Shown: in pieces, positions 37,751-47,055 of the stretch
Position numbering within the stretch: the first letter of the stretch is position 1
How the letters are laid out: every line of letters starts with the position of its first letter
Origin: Acidimicrobiia bacterium
GTDB lineage: Bacteria > Actinomycetota > Acidimicrobiia > Spongiisociales > ZC4RG35
Assembly: GCA_028285585.1 (NCBI GenBank)
Contig: JANQOU010000006.1
Location: 62,001 to 126,000, forward strand
Length of the DNA: 64,000 nucleotides
Reading direction: 5' to 3'
Notes under the pieces: generated by a model
The model's input: only the letters and a program-made list of their open reading frames with translations
What the model was told of the DNA's origin: nothing
The model's database searches: none
Program-made: the position numbers and the translations under genes

Positions 37751-39480
37751 GCCAAGCCCAGTCTCATCGCCGATTGGATCGCTGACGCCGCGGTTTGGCC
37801 CAGACCACATATGGAGGCGTCGGTCATCACCAGAGCGAGATCGTCGAGTCTCACCTTTTCCTCCTCTATGGAGCCCAGTGCCGCACCACTGCCGATGCGA
37901 GCCAATGCCTCCTCCTGTCTCACGGTCCCGATCCGGCAGGGGACGCACTGGCCACAAGACTCGTCACGGAAGAACTGCGCTATGCGTCGTAGCACCGCGG
38001 TGAAGTCTGTCTGGTCGTCGAAGAAGACGATGGCACCGGACCCCATCGTCGTGCCGGCCTCCCTGGTGTGCTCGAACGTGAGCGGCACATCGAGGGCCGA
38101 CTCGTCGGCGAACACACCGGCGGCACCACCCATCAGGACCGCGCCAAAGCCGGATCCGCCGCTGATGCCGCCTGCGAGATCGAGAAGCTCGCCGAGTGTC
38201 GTGCCGAACTCGACCTCGAAGACCCCCGGGTTGCTGACCGCACCAGAGACGCAGAACAGCTTCGGGCCCGTCGACTGGTCCGTTCCGATCCTTGCGAAAG
38301 CCTCACCACCGTTCGCGACCACCTCGAGTGTCGCCACCAGGGTTTCGATGTTGTTGATCCCTGTCGGCTTCTGGAACACGCCATGAGTTGTCGGGAACGG
38401 AGGCTTCTGGCGTGGCTCTCCGCGGTGTCCCTCGATTGAGGCGAACAGAGCGGTCTCCTCACCACATATGTATGCACCTGCCCCGCGACGGACCTCCAGA
38501 TCAAAGTTGTCGAGAAATCCGGCGGCCGCCGCCTGGCGGACCGCAGCTAGAAGCCGTTTCTCTGCCGTCGGGTACTCGCCACGCACGTAGATGTATCCCT
38601 GCGTGGCTCCGGTGACATAGCCGTAGATGGCCATCGCCTCGACCACCGCAAAGGGATCGCCTTCCATCACCAAGCGATCTTTGAACGTCCCCGGCTCGGA
38701 CTCGTCACCGTTGGCGATCACATATTTCTCATCGCCTGGTGCGTCTCGGACGCCCTCCCACTTGATGCCGATCGGGAAGGCCGCTCCGCCCCGCCCGCGC
38801 AGTCCCGACATCTTCAACTCCTCGATCACCGCCTCCGGTCCCAGCTCCTTGGCTTTGGCGAGTGTCTGGAAGCCCCCCGACTCGATGTAGGCGTCGATGG
38901 ACGTTGGGTCCACCACCCCGACCCGGCGCAGTAGTCTCAGCTCCGAGGCTTCCTGGTGGACCACACCTGGCGAGAGATCGTCGAACCCGAAGACGCCGGC
39001 AGTGTCAGCAGCGACCGGTGCCGACACGCCATACCCGGTGCCTGGCCGGTGATACATGACCGCGGGAGCCCGGTCACATTGACCAAGACAAGGGCTCCTC
39101 TCGTATTCCACGCCGTCGGCTTCGAGCCGACTGCAAAGATCCTCGGCACCCGCCTGGGCACAGACGATGTCGTCGCAAACATGGGCCTTCGAGCCGCCGG
39201 CACTGTCCACATCGAAGAGGGCATAGAAGGTGGCCACGCCGTAAGCCTCGGCGGGCGGGACTGTCAATCGCTCTGAGATGTAGCCCAATGCGCCGCGAGT
39301 CACCGTGCCCGTCGCGTCTTGCACCGCGTGGAGGGCAGGGAGGAGCAGATGACGCTGCTGCCTTGCCGAGTGCCCCCCGAACATCACCCTGCCATTGAAC
39401 GGCTCCGCCGGCCCGAGCAAGGAGTCGACGGCGTCTCGCTCCACCTCCGTGGGTTGCTCCAACAGAGCACGGAGATCCAT
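37747..39480 (-). CDS. NAD-dependent formate dehydrogenase flavoprotein subunit (NuoE-NuoF fusion)
   Basis: NuoE-like N-terminus (VPPAEAYGVATFYALF..CLGQCDRAPAV), NuoF-like GLRGRGGAAFPIGIKWE, GAGAYICGEETAL, CGQCVPCRIGT. Confidence 0.92.
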   Translation of the reverse strand: MDLRALLEQPTEVERDAVDSLLGPAEPFNGRVMFGGHSARQQRHLLLPALHAVQDATGTVTRGALGYISERLTVPPAEAYGVATFYALFDVDSAGGSKAHVCDDIVCAQAGAEDLCSRLEADGVEYERSPCLGQCDRAPAVMYHRPGTGYGVSAPVAADTAGVFGFDDLSPGVVHQEASELRLLRRVGVVDPTSIDAYIESGGFQTLAKAKELGPEAVIEELKMSGLRGRGGAAFPIGIKWEGVRDAPGDEKYVIANGDESEPGTFKDRLVMEGDPFAVVEAMAIYGYVTGATQGYIYVRGEYPTAEKRLLAAVRQAAAAGFLDNFDLEVRRGAGAYICGEETALFASIEGHRGEPRQKPPFPTTHGVFQKPTGINNIETLVATLEVVANGGEAFARIGTDQSTGPKLFCVSGAVSNPGVFEVEFGTTLGELLDLAGGISGGSGFGAVLMGGAAGVFADESALDVPLTFEHTREAGTTMGSGAIVFFDDQTDFTAVLRRIAQFFRDESCGQCVPCRIGTVRQEEALARIGSGAALGSIEEEKVRLDDLALVMTDASICGLGQTAASAIQSAMRLGLA

Positions 39481-41361
39481 CTAGGCCAGCGCTTCCACTC
39501 GTACGGCTGTCGCCTTGAACTCGGCAGTCCCGGCCTTGGGATCCCAGGCGTCGATGGTGAGGACGTTGACGTCGAGGTCATCGGGGAAGTGGACTGCCAT
39601 GAAGGCCAAACCCGGCCGCAGGGAGCGATCAAAACGAACAGGTGCCTCCACACTGCCACGACGCGAGGTGACCTTGACCTTCTGGCCTTCCTGAACGCCC
39701 AGGGAATCGCCATCCTCAGGCGAGAGATCAAGGACCCCGTGGATTCTCCTCGGTGAGGCGTATCTGCCGCTCTGAACACCTGTGTTGTAGGAGTCGAGCC
39801 GGCGTCCTGTGGTCAGACGCATCGGGTACTCGTCAGTCAATGTGTCCACCGGAGCCGCATAAGGCGTGGGGAAGAACGGCGCCTTCATCGTGGTCACGGG
39901 GCGCTCCCACAGCCTGCCATGGAGAAAGAGATCGCCTTCGGAGTCCTCGTCCGGGCAAGGCCACTGGATTCCACCCATGTCGTCGAGTCGCTGATACGAC
40001 ATTCCGCCATGTAGAGGCGACAGCGACCGCATCTCGTCCCAAGCCTCCTCCGCTGTCGGCGTGATCCAATCGTGGCCCATCGCCCGGGCAAGGGCCGACA
40101 GAATCTCGATATCTCCCCAAGCCTCGCCGGGCGGGTCGACCGCCTTCCTCACCCGTTGGACACGACGCTCACTGGAGGTGAAGGTCCCCTCAGTCTCACC
40201 CCAGCCTGCCGCAGGGAGAACGACATCGGCTAACTCGGCTGTCGCAGTGAGGAAGATGTCTTGGGCGACGATGAACTCGAGGCCTTTGAGCCGCTTCTCC
40301 ATCACCTGAGAGTCGGCCTCCGACTGGAGTGGGTTCTCGCCGAGGACGTAGAGACACTTGAGAACGCCTTCGTCCATCGACTCCTGCATCAAGCTGATGT
40401 GCTTGCCGGCTTTGGCAGGGATCTCAGCACCCCAGACGGACTCGAACTTTGCCCGGAGCGCATCGTCCTCGACATCCTGGAAGCCGGGGAGCTTGTTGGG
40501 CAACGCGCCCATGTCGCCGCCTCCCTGGACATTGTTCTGGCCCCGCACCGGCACCAGGCCCGATCCGTAGCGCCCGACATGGCCGGTGAGCAGAGCCAGG
40601 TTGATGAGGGACAGGACGTTGTCGGTGGCGTTGTGGTGCTCGGTGATCCCCAGCGTCCAGCACAGTTGAGCGGTCTCCGCCGACCCGTACTCGTGGGAGA
40701 GCTGCTGGATGACGTCGGCGGGAACGCCGGTGATCTCCTCCCCACGGGCAAGTGTGTAGTCGTCGACGAACTCGGCGTACTCGTCGAAACCCTCTGTTGC
40801 CTCTCTTATGAACTCCTCGTTGGTCAGGCCTTGCCTGATGATCTCCCTGCCCACCGCATTGGCGAGAGCGATATCAGAGCCGACGTCGATGCCCAGCCAG
40901 ACGTCAGCCCATGCCGCACTGGAGGTGCGGCGCGGATCTACGGCAAACATCCGCGCCCCGTTATGAATGCCTTTCAAGACGTGGTGAAAGAAGATGGGGT
41001 GCGCTTCGCGCGCGTTCGAGCCCCACATGATGATGAGATCGGTCTCCTCGATCTCCTGATACGAGCTGGTGCCGCCACCTGCCCCGAACACGGCCGCCAG
41101 ACCGGCGACGGAAGGAGCGTGTCAAGTGCGGTTGCAGCTATCGATGTTGTTTGAGCCCATGACCAGCCGAGCCCACTTCTGAGCGATGTAGTTGGTCTCG
41201 TTGGTGGCCTTGGAACAGCTGAACAGGCCAAAGGACTCGCCGCTGTACCGGCTCAGCCCGGCCGCCGCTGTTGCCAATGCGTCGTCCCAGGTCGTAGGGG
41301 TGAGCTGGCCGTTTCCATCCCGAACCAGCGGCTCGGTCAGGCGTGCGTAGTTGCGCTTCAT
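39481..41361 (-). CDS. Formate dehydrogenase alpha catalytic domain, predicted selenoprotein (in-frame UGA at 41122-41124 read as Sec)
   Basis: ORFs 41122-41487 and 39481-41091 are in the same frame, separated by one TGA: ...GSNNIDSCNRT-[UGA]-HAPSVAGLAAVFGAGGGTSSYQEIEETDLIIMWGSNAREAHPIFFHH; AGGAGG before ATG 41361. Confidence 0.88.
41093..41124 (-). promoter_or_regulatory. Bacterial SECIS-like element
   Basis: UGA-CACGCUCCUUCC-GUCGCC-GGUCU-GGCGGC: 6-bp stem with GGUCU loop starting 18 nt after UGA. Confidence 0.7.
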
Positions 41362-41448
41362 CTTCTTCACCTCCTTCCTCCAAATGTTGGGCGCGAGCGT
41401 ACCCACGAAATCGCGGGCCGATAGCGATGTGTGAGGCTCACTTGATGC

Positions 41449-41487
41449 GTGTGCAGAAAGGAGTACTCCGTACTCCTTTCTGCACAC
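41449..41487. repeat. Perfect 18-bp inverted repeat upstream of the Sec-formate dehydrogenase gene
   Basis: GTGTGCAGAAAGGAGTAC-TCC-GTACTCCTTTCTGCACAC. Confidence 0.85.
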
Positions 41488-41516
41488 AAGAGAAAGCGGT
41501 CCCTAACCTGATCGGC

Positions 41517-42692
41517 ATGCGGAGATGGGGGATGCTTCTCTTGGCTCTCGGCATGCTGACTGCCTGTGGCGGGATGTTCGCCGAGACATTCTCGCCGCCG
41601 CTCGAGCTGGACGGCGTGTGGCACCTCGAATGGGTCGAGACCGACGGAGAGCGTGAGGTTCCTGCCCTTGGGCAAAACACACGAACCCAACCGTGGGTCA
41701 GCTTCGAGGACCGCATCAACGGCAACGCCGGCTGCAACCAATTCGAGAGCACTGAGGCTTACTCATACGACTACTTGGCCGGTGTCCTGGTCCCGGGCAC
41801 GGTCTCCCAGAATGCCGCCGGGTGTCATTCGGAGGAGGGTTTCGACCTGCATCGCATGGAAGAAGTGCTGATGGGCATGCTGGGAAACAGTCCCGATGGG
41901 TTTGAAGTCTCGGTCGACGAGGACACCATGATCTGGTTCTCGGAATCAACACGACTCGGGTTCAGCCGGCATGAGGCCCCACCCGAGCAACCCATCTCCG
42001 AGCCACCTCCAATCTCAGAACTAGGACGTTTGAATTGCGGCGACGGTGTGATCGTGGAAGACCGAGTCCCCGACGTGGGTCAGGAACCTCTCGAAGTCGC
42101 ACGAGATGCTGCACCGGACGTGGTTGGTGTCATCAGAGGAAGACCGTTGTGGCACTGGGGTCTCAACCAGAACAACACCGTGATCGTGGGGCTGGCTCTT
42201 GGCGACGCAGAAGGTGCCGACTACCAAGTTTGGACGTGCGACCCGCCATTGGACAGCTCTACCCCGTACAGCGAGCAGATTCTTGTTCCCGAGTCTTGTC
42301 TGTCCACACCTGAGCCATTTCCAGAGGCATTCCAGGTCCCCGAGGGCAACGAGGTCGTTGCCGAGTTCGCCTTCAATGATGGTGCCGTGGTGCTGATCCG
42401 CAGCCTCGATGAACCAACATACTTCAACCCCATCGAGTGCTTTTCCGATGGCGGAACCGGGTTCACGGAAGGCGGTCCCGGCGAAACGTGGAAAGGTTGT
42501 TTTCGATGGGACTACTCAGATTCCGGGTACACGATCCTCTTCTTCGAGAACCCGGCCAGCGAGGAGCTCGTCCTCTCTGATAGGTCATACGGCATGACCA
42601 TGGTCGACGACGTCGGGATCGTCTTTATCGAAGGCCAAAAGGTGCCCGGGTCTGCCGCACTGGCGACACGCGTCCAAGCCGAGGGTTGCTGA
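41517..42692 (+). CDS. Predicted lipoprotein with META (HslJ-like) domain
   Basis: Lipobox LLLALGMLTACGG; INGNAGCNQFES...YLAGVLVPGTVSQNAAGC META-like pattern. Confidence 0.7.
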   Translation: MRRWGMLLLALGMLTACGGMFAETFSPPLELDGVWHLEWVETDGEREVPALGQNTRTQPWVSFEDRINGNAGCNQFESTEAYSYDYLAGVLVPGTVSQNAAGCHSEEGFDLHRMEEVLMGMLGNSPDGFEVSVDEDTMIWFSESTRLGFSRHEAPPEQPISEPPPISELGRLNCGDGVIVEDRVPDVGQEPLEVARDAAPDVVGVIRGRPLWHWGLNQNNTVIVGLALGDAEGADYQVWTCDPPLDSSTPYSEQILVPESCLSTPEPFPEAFQVPEGNEVVAEFAFNDGAVVLIRSLDEPTYFNPIECFSDGGTGFTEGGPGETWKGCFRWDYSDSGYTILFFENPASEELVLSDRSYGMTMVDDVGIVFIEGQKVPGSAALATRVQAEGC

Positions 42693-43784
42693 TCAGTCGA
42701 ACACGACGATCGAGCGTGCTGACAGTCCAGCCCGCATGTCGTCGAAGCCTTCGTTGATCTCGTCTAGCGAGAGCCGCCGGGTGACCATCTCGTCGAGCAT
42801 CAGCTCCCCGCTCTGATAGAGGCCGACGAATCTCGGGATGTCTCGGCGAAATTGGGTGGAGCCCATCTTCGACCCGGTCAGCATCTTCTCGTCGAAGAAG
42901 TCGATGGCCGCCAGATCAAGCCGCGCCTCATCGGGCGGCAGGCCGACGATCGTGGCTCGGCCACCCCAGCGGAGCATGTTGAAAGCATCTTCGACGGTTC
43001 GCTTCGAGCCCAGCGCCTCGAATGCGTGGTGCGCCCCGTAGCCATCCGTCAGCTCCTTGACGGCCTCGACCGCATCTACGCTGCCCGCGTTCACCACATC
43101 GGTTGCCCCGAGTTTCGTCGCCAGATCGAGTTTCTCGTCGATCACGTCCACTGCGATCACCTGCGACGCTCCGGCGATACGAGCCCCCTGCACTGCGGCC
43201 AGACCGACACCCCCACAACCGATGACTGCGACCGTCTGACCCGGCTGGACATCTGCTGTGTTGAACACTGCACCCAGGCCGGTGGTCACCCCACAGCCGA
43301 GTAGCGAAGCCTGCTCCAGCCCGACCGTGTCAGGGATCTTCACCACAGCCTTCTCGAAGACGAGCATGCGCTCGGCAAACCCGGCGAGGTTGAGCAGCTG
43401 AGCGATCTCCTCGCCGTCCCGGCTCAGGCGTGGCGAAGAGCCGGGTGGCCGGTGGCCGGCCTGATTCCTGTTCACGCAATTGTGGGTGTTGCCCTCGACA
43501 CAGAACGGACAGCTTCCGCAAGACACGGTGAAGTAGGCGACGACATGGTCACCAGGCTTCACATAGGTGACCTCGGAGCCAACCTCTGCGACGACACCGG
43601 CCGACTCGTGCCCGAGCACCACAGGTGTGGTCATCGGGTATTGCCCATCGAGGAAGTGAAGGTCCGAGTGGCACAGGCCTGAGGCGGCGACGTCGAGCAG
43701 AATCTCATCTGGGCCCACCGTGTCGACGTCGATGTCCTCGACGACCAACGGCTGATTGGCCCCGCGCATCACGGCGGCTCTCAT
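42693..43784 (-). CDS. Zinc-dependent alcohol dehydrogenase (class III-like)
   Basis: GLCHSDLHFLDGQYP, VLGHESAGVVAEVG, CGSCPFCVEGNTHNC, GCGGVGLAAVQGARIAGASQVIAVD. Confidence 0.9.
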   Translation of the reverse strand: MRAAVMRGANQPLVVEDIDVDTVGPDEILLDVAASGLCHSDLHFLDGQYPMTTPVVLGHESAGVVAEVGSEVTYVKPGDHVVAYFTVSCGSCPFCVEGNTHNCVNRNQAGHRPPGSSPRLSRDGEEIAQLLNLAGFAERMLVFEKAVVKIPDTVGLEQASLLGCGVTTGLGAVFNTADVQPGQTVAVIGCGGVGLAAVQGARIAGASQVIAVDVIDEKLDLATKLGATDVVNAGSVDAVEAVKELTDGYGAHHAFEALGSKRTVEDAFNMLRWGGRATIVGLPPDEARLDLAAIDFFDEKMLTGSKMGSTQFRRDIPRFVGLYQSGELMLDEMVTRRLSLDEINEGFDDMRAGLSARSIVVFD

Positions 43785-43819
43785 CGGGGAGACTGTATCC
43801 CGATACCCTGTGGCCGGAG

Positions 43820-44194
43820 ATGGCAACCATCGACGACTACCTGGAGCAGGCTCGCTCCCGTCTCGATCGGATCGATCCGGAGCGATTGGACGGCGAAGTC
43901 GAATCCGGGGCGCTGCTCGTCGACATCAGGCCCCAAGCCGATCGAGAGCGATTTGGCGAGCTGCCAGGAGCGACGGTCATCGACCGCAACGTCCTCGAAT
44001 GGCGACTCGCCCCCTCCAGTGGAGCAAGATCCGTCGACCTCGACCCCGGGCAACGCGTCATCCTCTTCTGCAACGACGGCTACCAATCGAGCCTCTCCGC
44101 CGCCGTGCTCCTCGATCTCGACGTCAATGCCACCGATTTGGTCGGTGGATACAACGCCTACCAGCGGCTCCAGGGCGGGATCGCCAACGAATAG
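43820..44194 (+). CDS. Rhodanese-like domain protein
   Basis: ALLVDIRPQADRERFGELPGATVIDR, VILFCNDGYQSSLSAAVL, DLVGGYNAY. Confidence 0.82.
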   Translation: MATIDDYLEQARSRLDRIDPERLDGEVESGALLVDIRPQADRERFGELPGATVIDRNVLEWRLAPSSGARSVDLDPGQRVILFCNDGYQSSLSAAVLLDLDVNATDLVGGYNAYQRLQGGIANE

Positions 44195-44264
44195 CCGGTC
44201 TAGTCCTTCCGGCTCGATCTGCGTTGGTAGCGGTAACGGTCCCCACCGTTCGTAGATTGACCCC

Positions 44265-44495
44265 ATGGGAGGCGATCGATTTGCGATGCGAGGGCTGGGC
44301 CTGCTCATCCTCACGGTCACCGGAATAGGCGGCCTCGGAGCACTCCTGGTCTTGTCGAAGCTGGAGGCGCCGCGCCTCGATGTGGTGTTCCTGTTCGTCC
44401 CTTGGGCTGTGGTCAGCTTCATCGGCATGGCATTGCTCTGGAGCGGGGCAGCCGTGGTCGTCTTCTTCCGCACCAGGGCACAACGCCGCTCCTAG
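44265..44495 (+). CDS. Small membrane protein
   Basis: Two hydrophobic segments, 76 aa, Arg-rich C-terminus. Confidence 0.5.
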   Translation: MGGDRFAMRGLGLLILTVTGIGGLGALLVLSKLEAPRLDVVFLFVPWAVVSFIGMALLWSGAAVVVFFRTRAQRRS

Positions 44496-44509
44496 CGACA
44501 GGACGGCCC

Positions 44510-44526
44510 GGACACCGATAGTGTCC
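44510..44526. promoter_or_regulatory. Palindrome GGACAC-CGATA-GTGTCC immediately upstream of the FAD oxidoreductase start
   Basis: Perfect 6+6 inverted repeat ending 5 nt before ATG 44532. Confidence 0.4.
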
Positions 44527-44531
44527 CGGCG

Positions 44532-45854
44532 ATGACACAACTCCCCGCATCGGCCAAGTACGTGATAGTCGGTGCCGGCGTGCATGGGCTGAGCACCGCC
44601 TGGCATCTGGCCATGGAACTCGGAACGGGTGACGACATAGTCCTCATCGACAAGACCGCCCCCGGAGCGGGCGCGACCGGGATCGCCTGCGGGTGTGTCC
44701 GCAACTTCTACATGACCGAGCCCATCCACGCCCTGGTCCGCGAATCGGTTGATGTGTGGAATTACGACCCGGTCCTTCTCGGCTTCCAACAGGTGGGCTA
44801 CATCTCGTGTGGTGAGGAGAACCAGATCTCCGAGTACGAGAAGATCCACAAGAGCCAGAACTCGGTCGGGTACTCGTCCGACCTCTACGTGGGCCAAGAC
44901 GCCCGCAACTTCCTCTCTTCGGTCTGGCCGGACTTCAAGCATCACACCATCGACGTGGTCATCCACGAGAAGCTGTCCGGCTATGCCGGCACACAGCAGG
45001 CAGTCGATGGCCTGACAGCCCTCTGCGAGCGCCACGGCGTGAACATCGTCGGCGGCGTCGAAGTCACCGGCTACGACGTCCAGGGCGGCTCGGTGCGAGC
45101 CGTGGAGACCAAGACTGGGACCATCGAGGCCGACGTCGTGATCCTGTGCATGGGCGCTTGGATACCAGCCCATTGGGAGATGTTGGGAAAGCCGATGACA
45201 CTCGACGTCGGCTATCAGGACGGCTCGTTCGTCGAGGGCAAAGACATGTGGACCTACTGGCGTCTAGAGGAGGGCGAGGTCTACTACGACGGCCCGTACT
45301 ACACAGCCGACAACCTCAACCCTCCGGTGCTCCACATCGAGTTGATGAACACCCCGCTTGTCGATCCCACTACCGGCAAGGAGCTGGACGACAACATCTA
45401 CGTGTATTGGAAGAACGGGACGGAGCGCATGGAGCGTCCCGGCATCCAGGGTGGGGGCCTTCCCAAGATGATCGGGCCTGATGCGTCGGTGGAGCCTTAC
45501 GGTCACGCCAACGACGCATATCAGGCGGACGCATCCTTCGCAGATGAGTTCGCGGCAGCCATGGGCATGTTCATGGAGCGTTTCGACGGGATACGCCCCG
45601 ACTTCAAGGAGCGTCGCAACGGCGGCATCGGGGCATTCACACCGGACAACATCCCGATCATGGACTGGATCCTCCCCAACGTTTACATGGTCGCCGACAG
45701 CAACCACGGCTTCAAGATGACCGGGATCGGCAAGCTGGTGGCCAAGGAGCTGGCCGGCTCATCCCCTGTCTCGGAGTTGCAACCGTTCCGCTTTGACCGG
45801 TTCGAGCGAGGTGCCGCCTACGGGTCGGGCACCACTCACTCCCCCTGGGTGTAG
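44532..45854 (+). CDS. FAD-dependent oxidoreductase (sarcosine oxidase beta-like / DAO family)
   Basis: YVIVGAGVHGLSTAWHLAMEL, GIACGCVRNFY, GGIGAFTPDNIPIMDWI..NVYMVADSNHGFKMTGIGKLVAKEL. Confidence 0.88.
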   Translation: MTQLPASAKYVIVGAGVHGLSTAWHLAMELGTGDDIVLIDKTAPGAGATGIACGCVRNFYMTEPIHALVRESVDVWNYDPVLLGFQQVGYISCGEENQISEYEKIHKSQNSVGYSSDLYVGQDARNFLSSVWPDFKHHTIDVVIHEKLSGYAGTQQAVDGLTALCERHGVNIVGGVEVTGYDVQGGSVRAVETKTGTIEADVVILCMGAWIPAHWEMLGKPMTLDVGYQDGSFVEGKDMWTYWRLEEGEVYYDGPYYTADNLNPPVLHIELMNTPLVDPTTGKELDDNIYVYWKNGTERMERPGIQGGGLPKMIGPDASVEPYGHANDAYQADASFADEFAAAMGMFMERFDGIRPDFKERRNGGIGAFTPDNIPIMDWILPNVYMVADSNHGFKMTGIGKLVAKELAGSSPVSELQPFRFDRFERGAAYGSGTTHSPWV

Positions 45855-47050
45855 GCGTCGCTGAAGTAGGCCGACCGGTCTGCCATCCCGAGATGGAGGG
45901 CATCACCTTCGTAGGGATGTGCTCTGGCGACATCCTCATCCAACTCGACCCCGATCCCTGGTGCGGTCGGAGGTATCACCCAGCCTGACTCCCATTGCAT
46001 CGGCTTCTTCAGGATCTCGGCGTGGAATCCGCCCCAATCCTGAATGCTCTCGAGGATGAGGAAGTTGGGAGTGCACGTTGCCAGCTGCACGTTGGCGGCT
46101 CCGACTATGGGACCGCAATACAGATGTGGGGCGATCTGAGCGTTGTGAGCCTCGGCGATCGATGCGATCTTCTTCCCTTCCAGGATCCCACCGGCCCGGC
46201 CAAGGTTGAGTTGGACGATGTTGAATGCGCCCATCTCCAACCAGCGGGCAAACTCCACCTTCGTAGTAAGACGCTCACCGGCGGCGATAGGGATGGTCGT
46301 TTGGCTAGCAACCCTGGCCATCCCAGCGGGATCATCTGGCGGAGTCGGCTCCTCGAACCACAACGGGTCGTAGGGCTCGAGTTGAGCTGCCATACGGATT
46401 GCCCCCGACGGGGTGAACTGCCCATGGGTGCCGAAGAGGATGTCGGCTTTGGTGCCAACCGCCTCCCGGATCTTCTCGACAAACTCGACTGACAACCGAA
46501 GCCGGTCGAGTGAAGGCTGACGCCCGTCGTAGATCGTGTAGGGCCCGGCCGGGTCGAATTTGATGCCGGTGAACCCCAACTCGACGTATTCCGCAGCGCG
46601 CTCCGCCGCCAGATCGGAATCTTCGTAGACGTCGGTTGCGTCGCCTTCCTTGGGGTAGAGGTAGGAGTAGGAGCGCAGCTTCTCGTTCACCTCGCCACCG
46701 AGGAGCTTGTAGACCGGTTGCTCGAGGGCTTTGCCCACGATGTCCCACATGGCGATCTCGATGCCACTCATGATTCCCTGAAGCGTCACGTCGGGCCGGG
46801 CTGTGAACCCACGGCCGTACGCACTCCTCCAGAAGCGCTCGATGTCGAACGGGCTGTGGCCCAGAACGTGCCTTTCGGCGACATCCTCGATACCGGCAGC
46901 GATCACGTTTGGAGCAAGGGTCGCCGCATATGACTCGCCGTATCCGACGATCCCGTCGTCGGTGACAAGCTTGACAAAAATGAAGTACTGGCCGCCAAAA
47001 TGTGGCGGCGGGTTGCCCACGACAAACGTCTCGACATCGACGATCTTCAT
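45836..47050 (-). CDS. Mandelate racemase / muconate lactonizing enzyme family dehydratase (enolase superfamily)
   Basis: MKIVDVETFVVGN, GIEIAMWDIVGKALEQPVYKLLGG, FTGIKFDPAGP, FEEPTPPDDP, IAAGERLTTK. Confidence 0.9.
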   Translation of the reverse strand: MKIVDVETFVVGNPPPHFGGQYFIFVKLVTDDGIVGYGESYAATLAPNVIAAGIEDVAERHVLGHSPFDIERFWRSAYGRGFTARPDVTLQGIMSGIEIAMWDIVGKALEQPVYKLLGGEVNEKLRSYSYLYPKEGDATDVYEDSDLAAERAAEYVELGFTGIKFDPAGPYTIYDGRQPSLDRLRLSVEFVEKIREAVGTKADILFGTHGQFTPSGAIRMAAQLEPYDPLWFEEPTPPDDPAGMARVASQTTIPIAAGERLTTKVEFARWLEMGAFNIVQLNLGRAGGILEGKKIASIAEAHNAQIAPHLYCGPIVGAANVQLATCTPNFLILESIQDWGGFHAEILKKPMQWESGWVIPPTAPGIGVELDEDVARAHPYEGDALHLGMADRSAYFSDAYTQGE

Positions 47051-47055
47051 GAGAG

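Noticed and set aside
41122-41124. FDH in-frame TGA as a pseudogene or sequencing error
   Set aside because: TGA is at the exact Sec/Cys position, frame and motifs are intact on both sides, and a SECIS-like hairpin follows; Sec read-through is the simpler explanation, although selABCD are not in the window.
41449-41487. Intrinsic terminator call for the 18-bp hairpin
   Set aside because: No U-tract on either strand and located upstream of both flanking genes, not at a 3' end.
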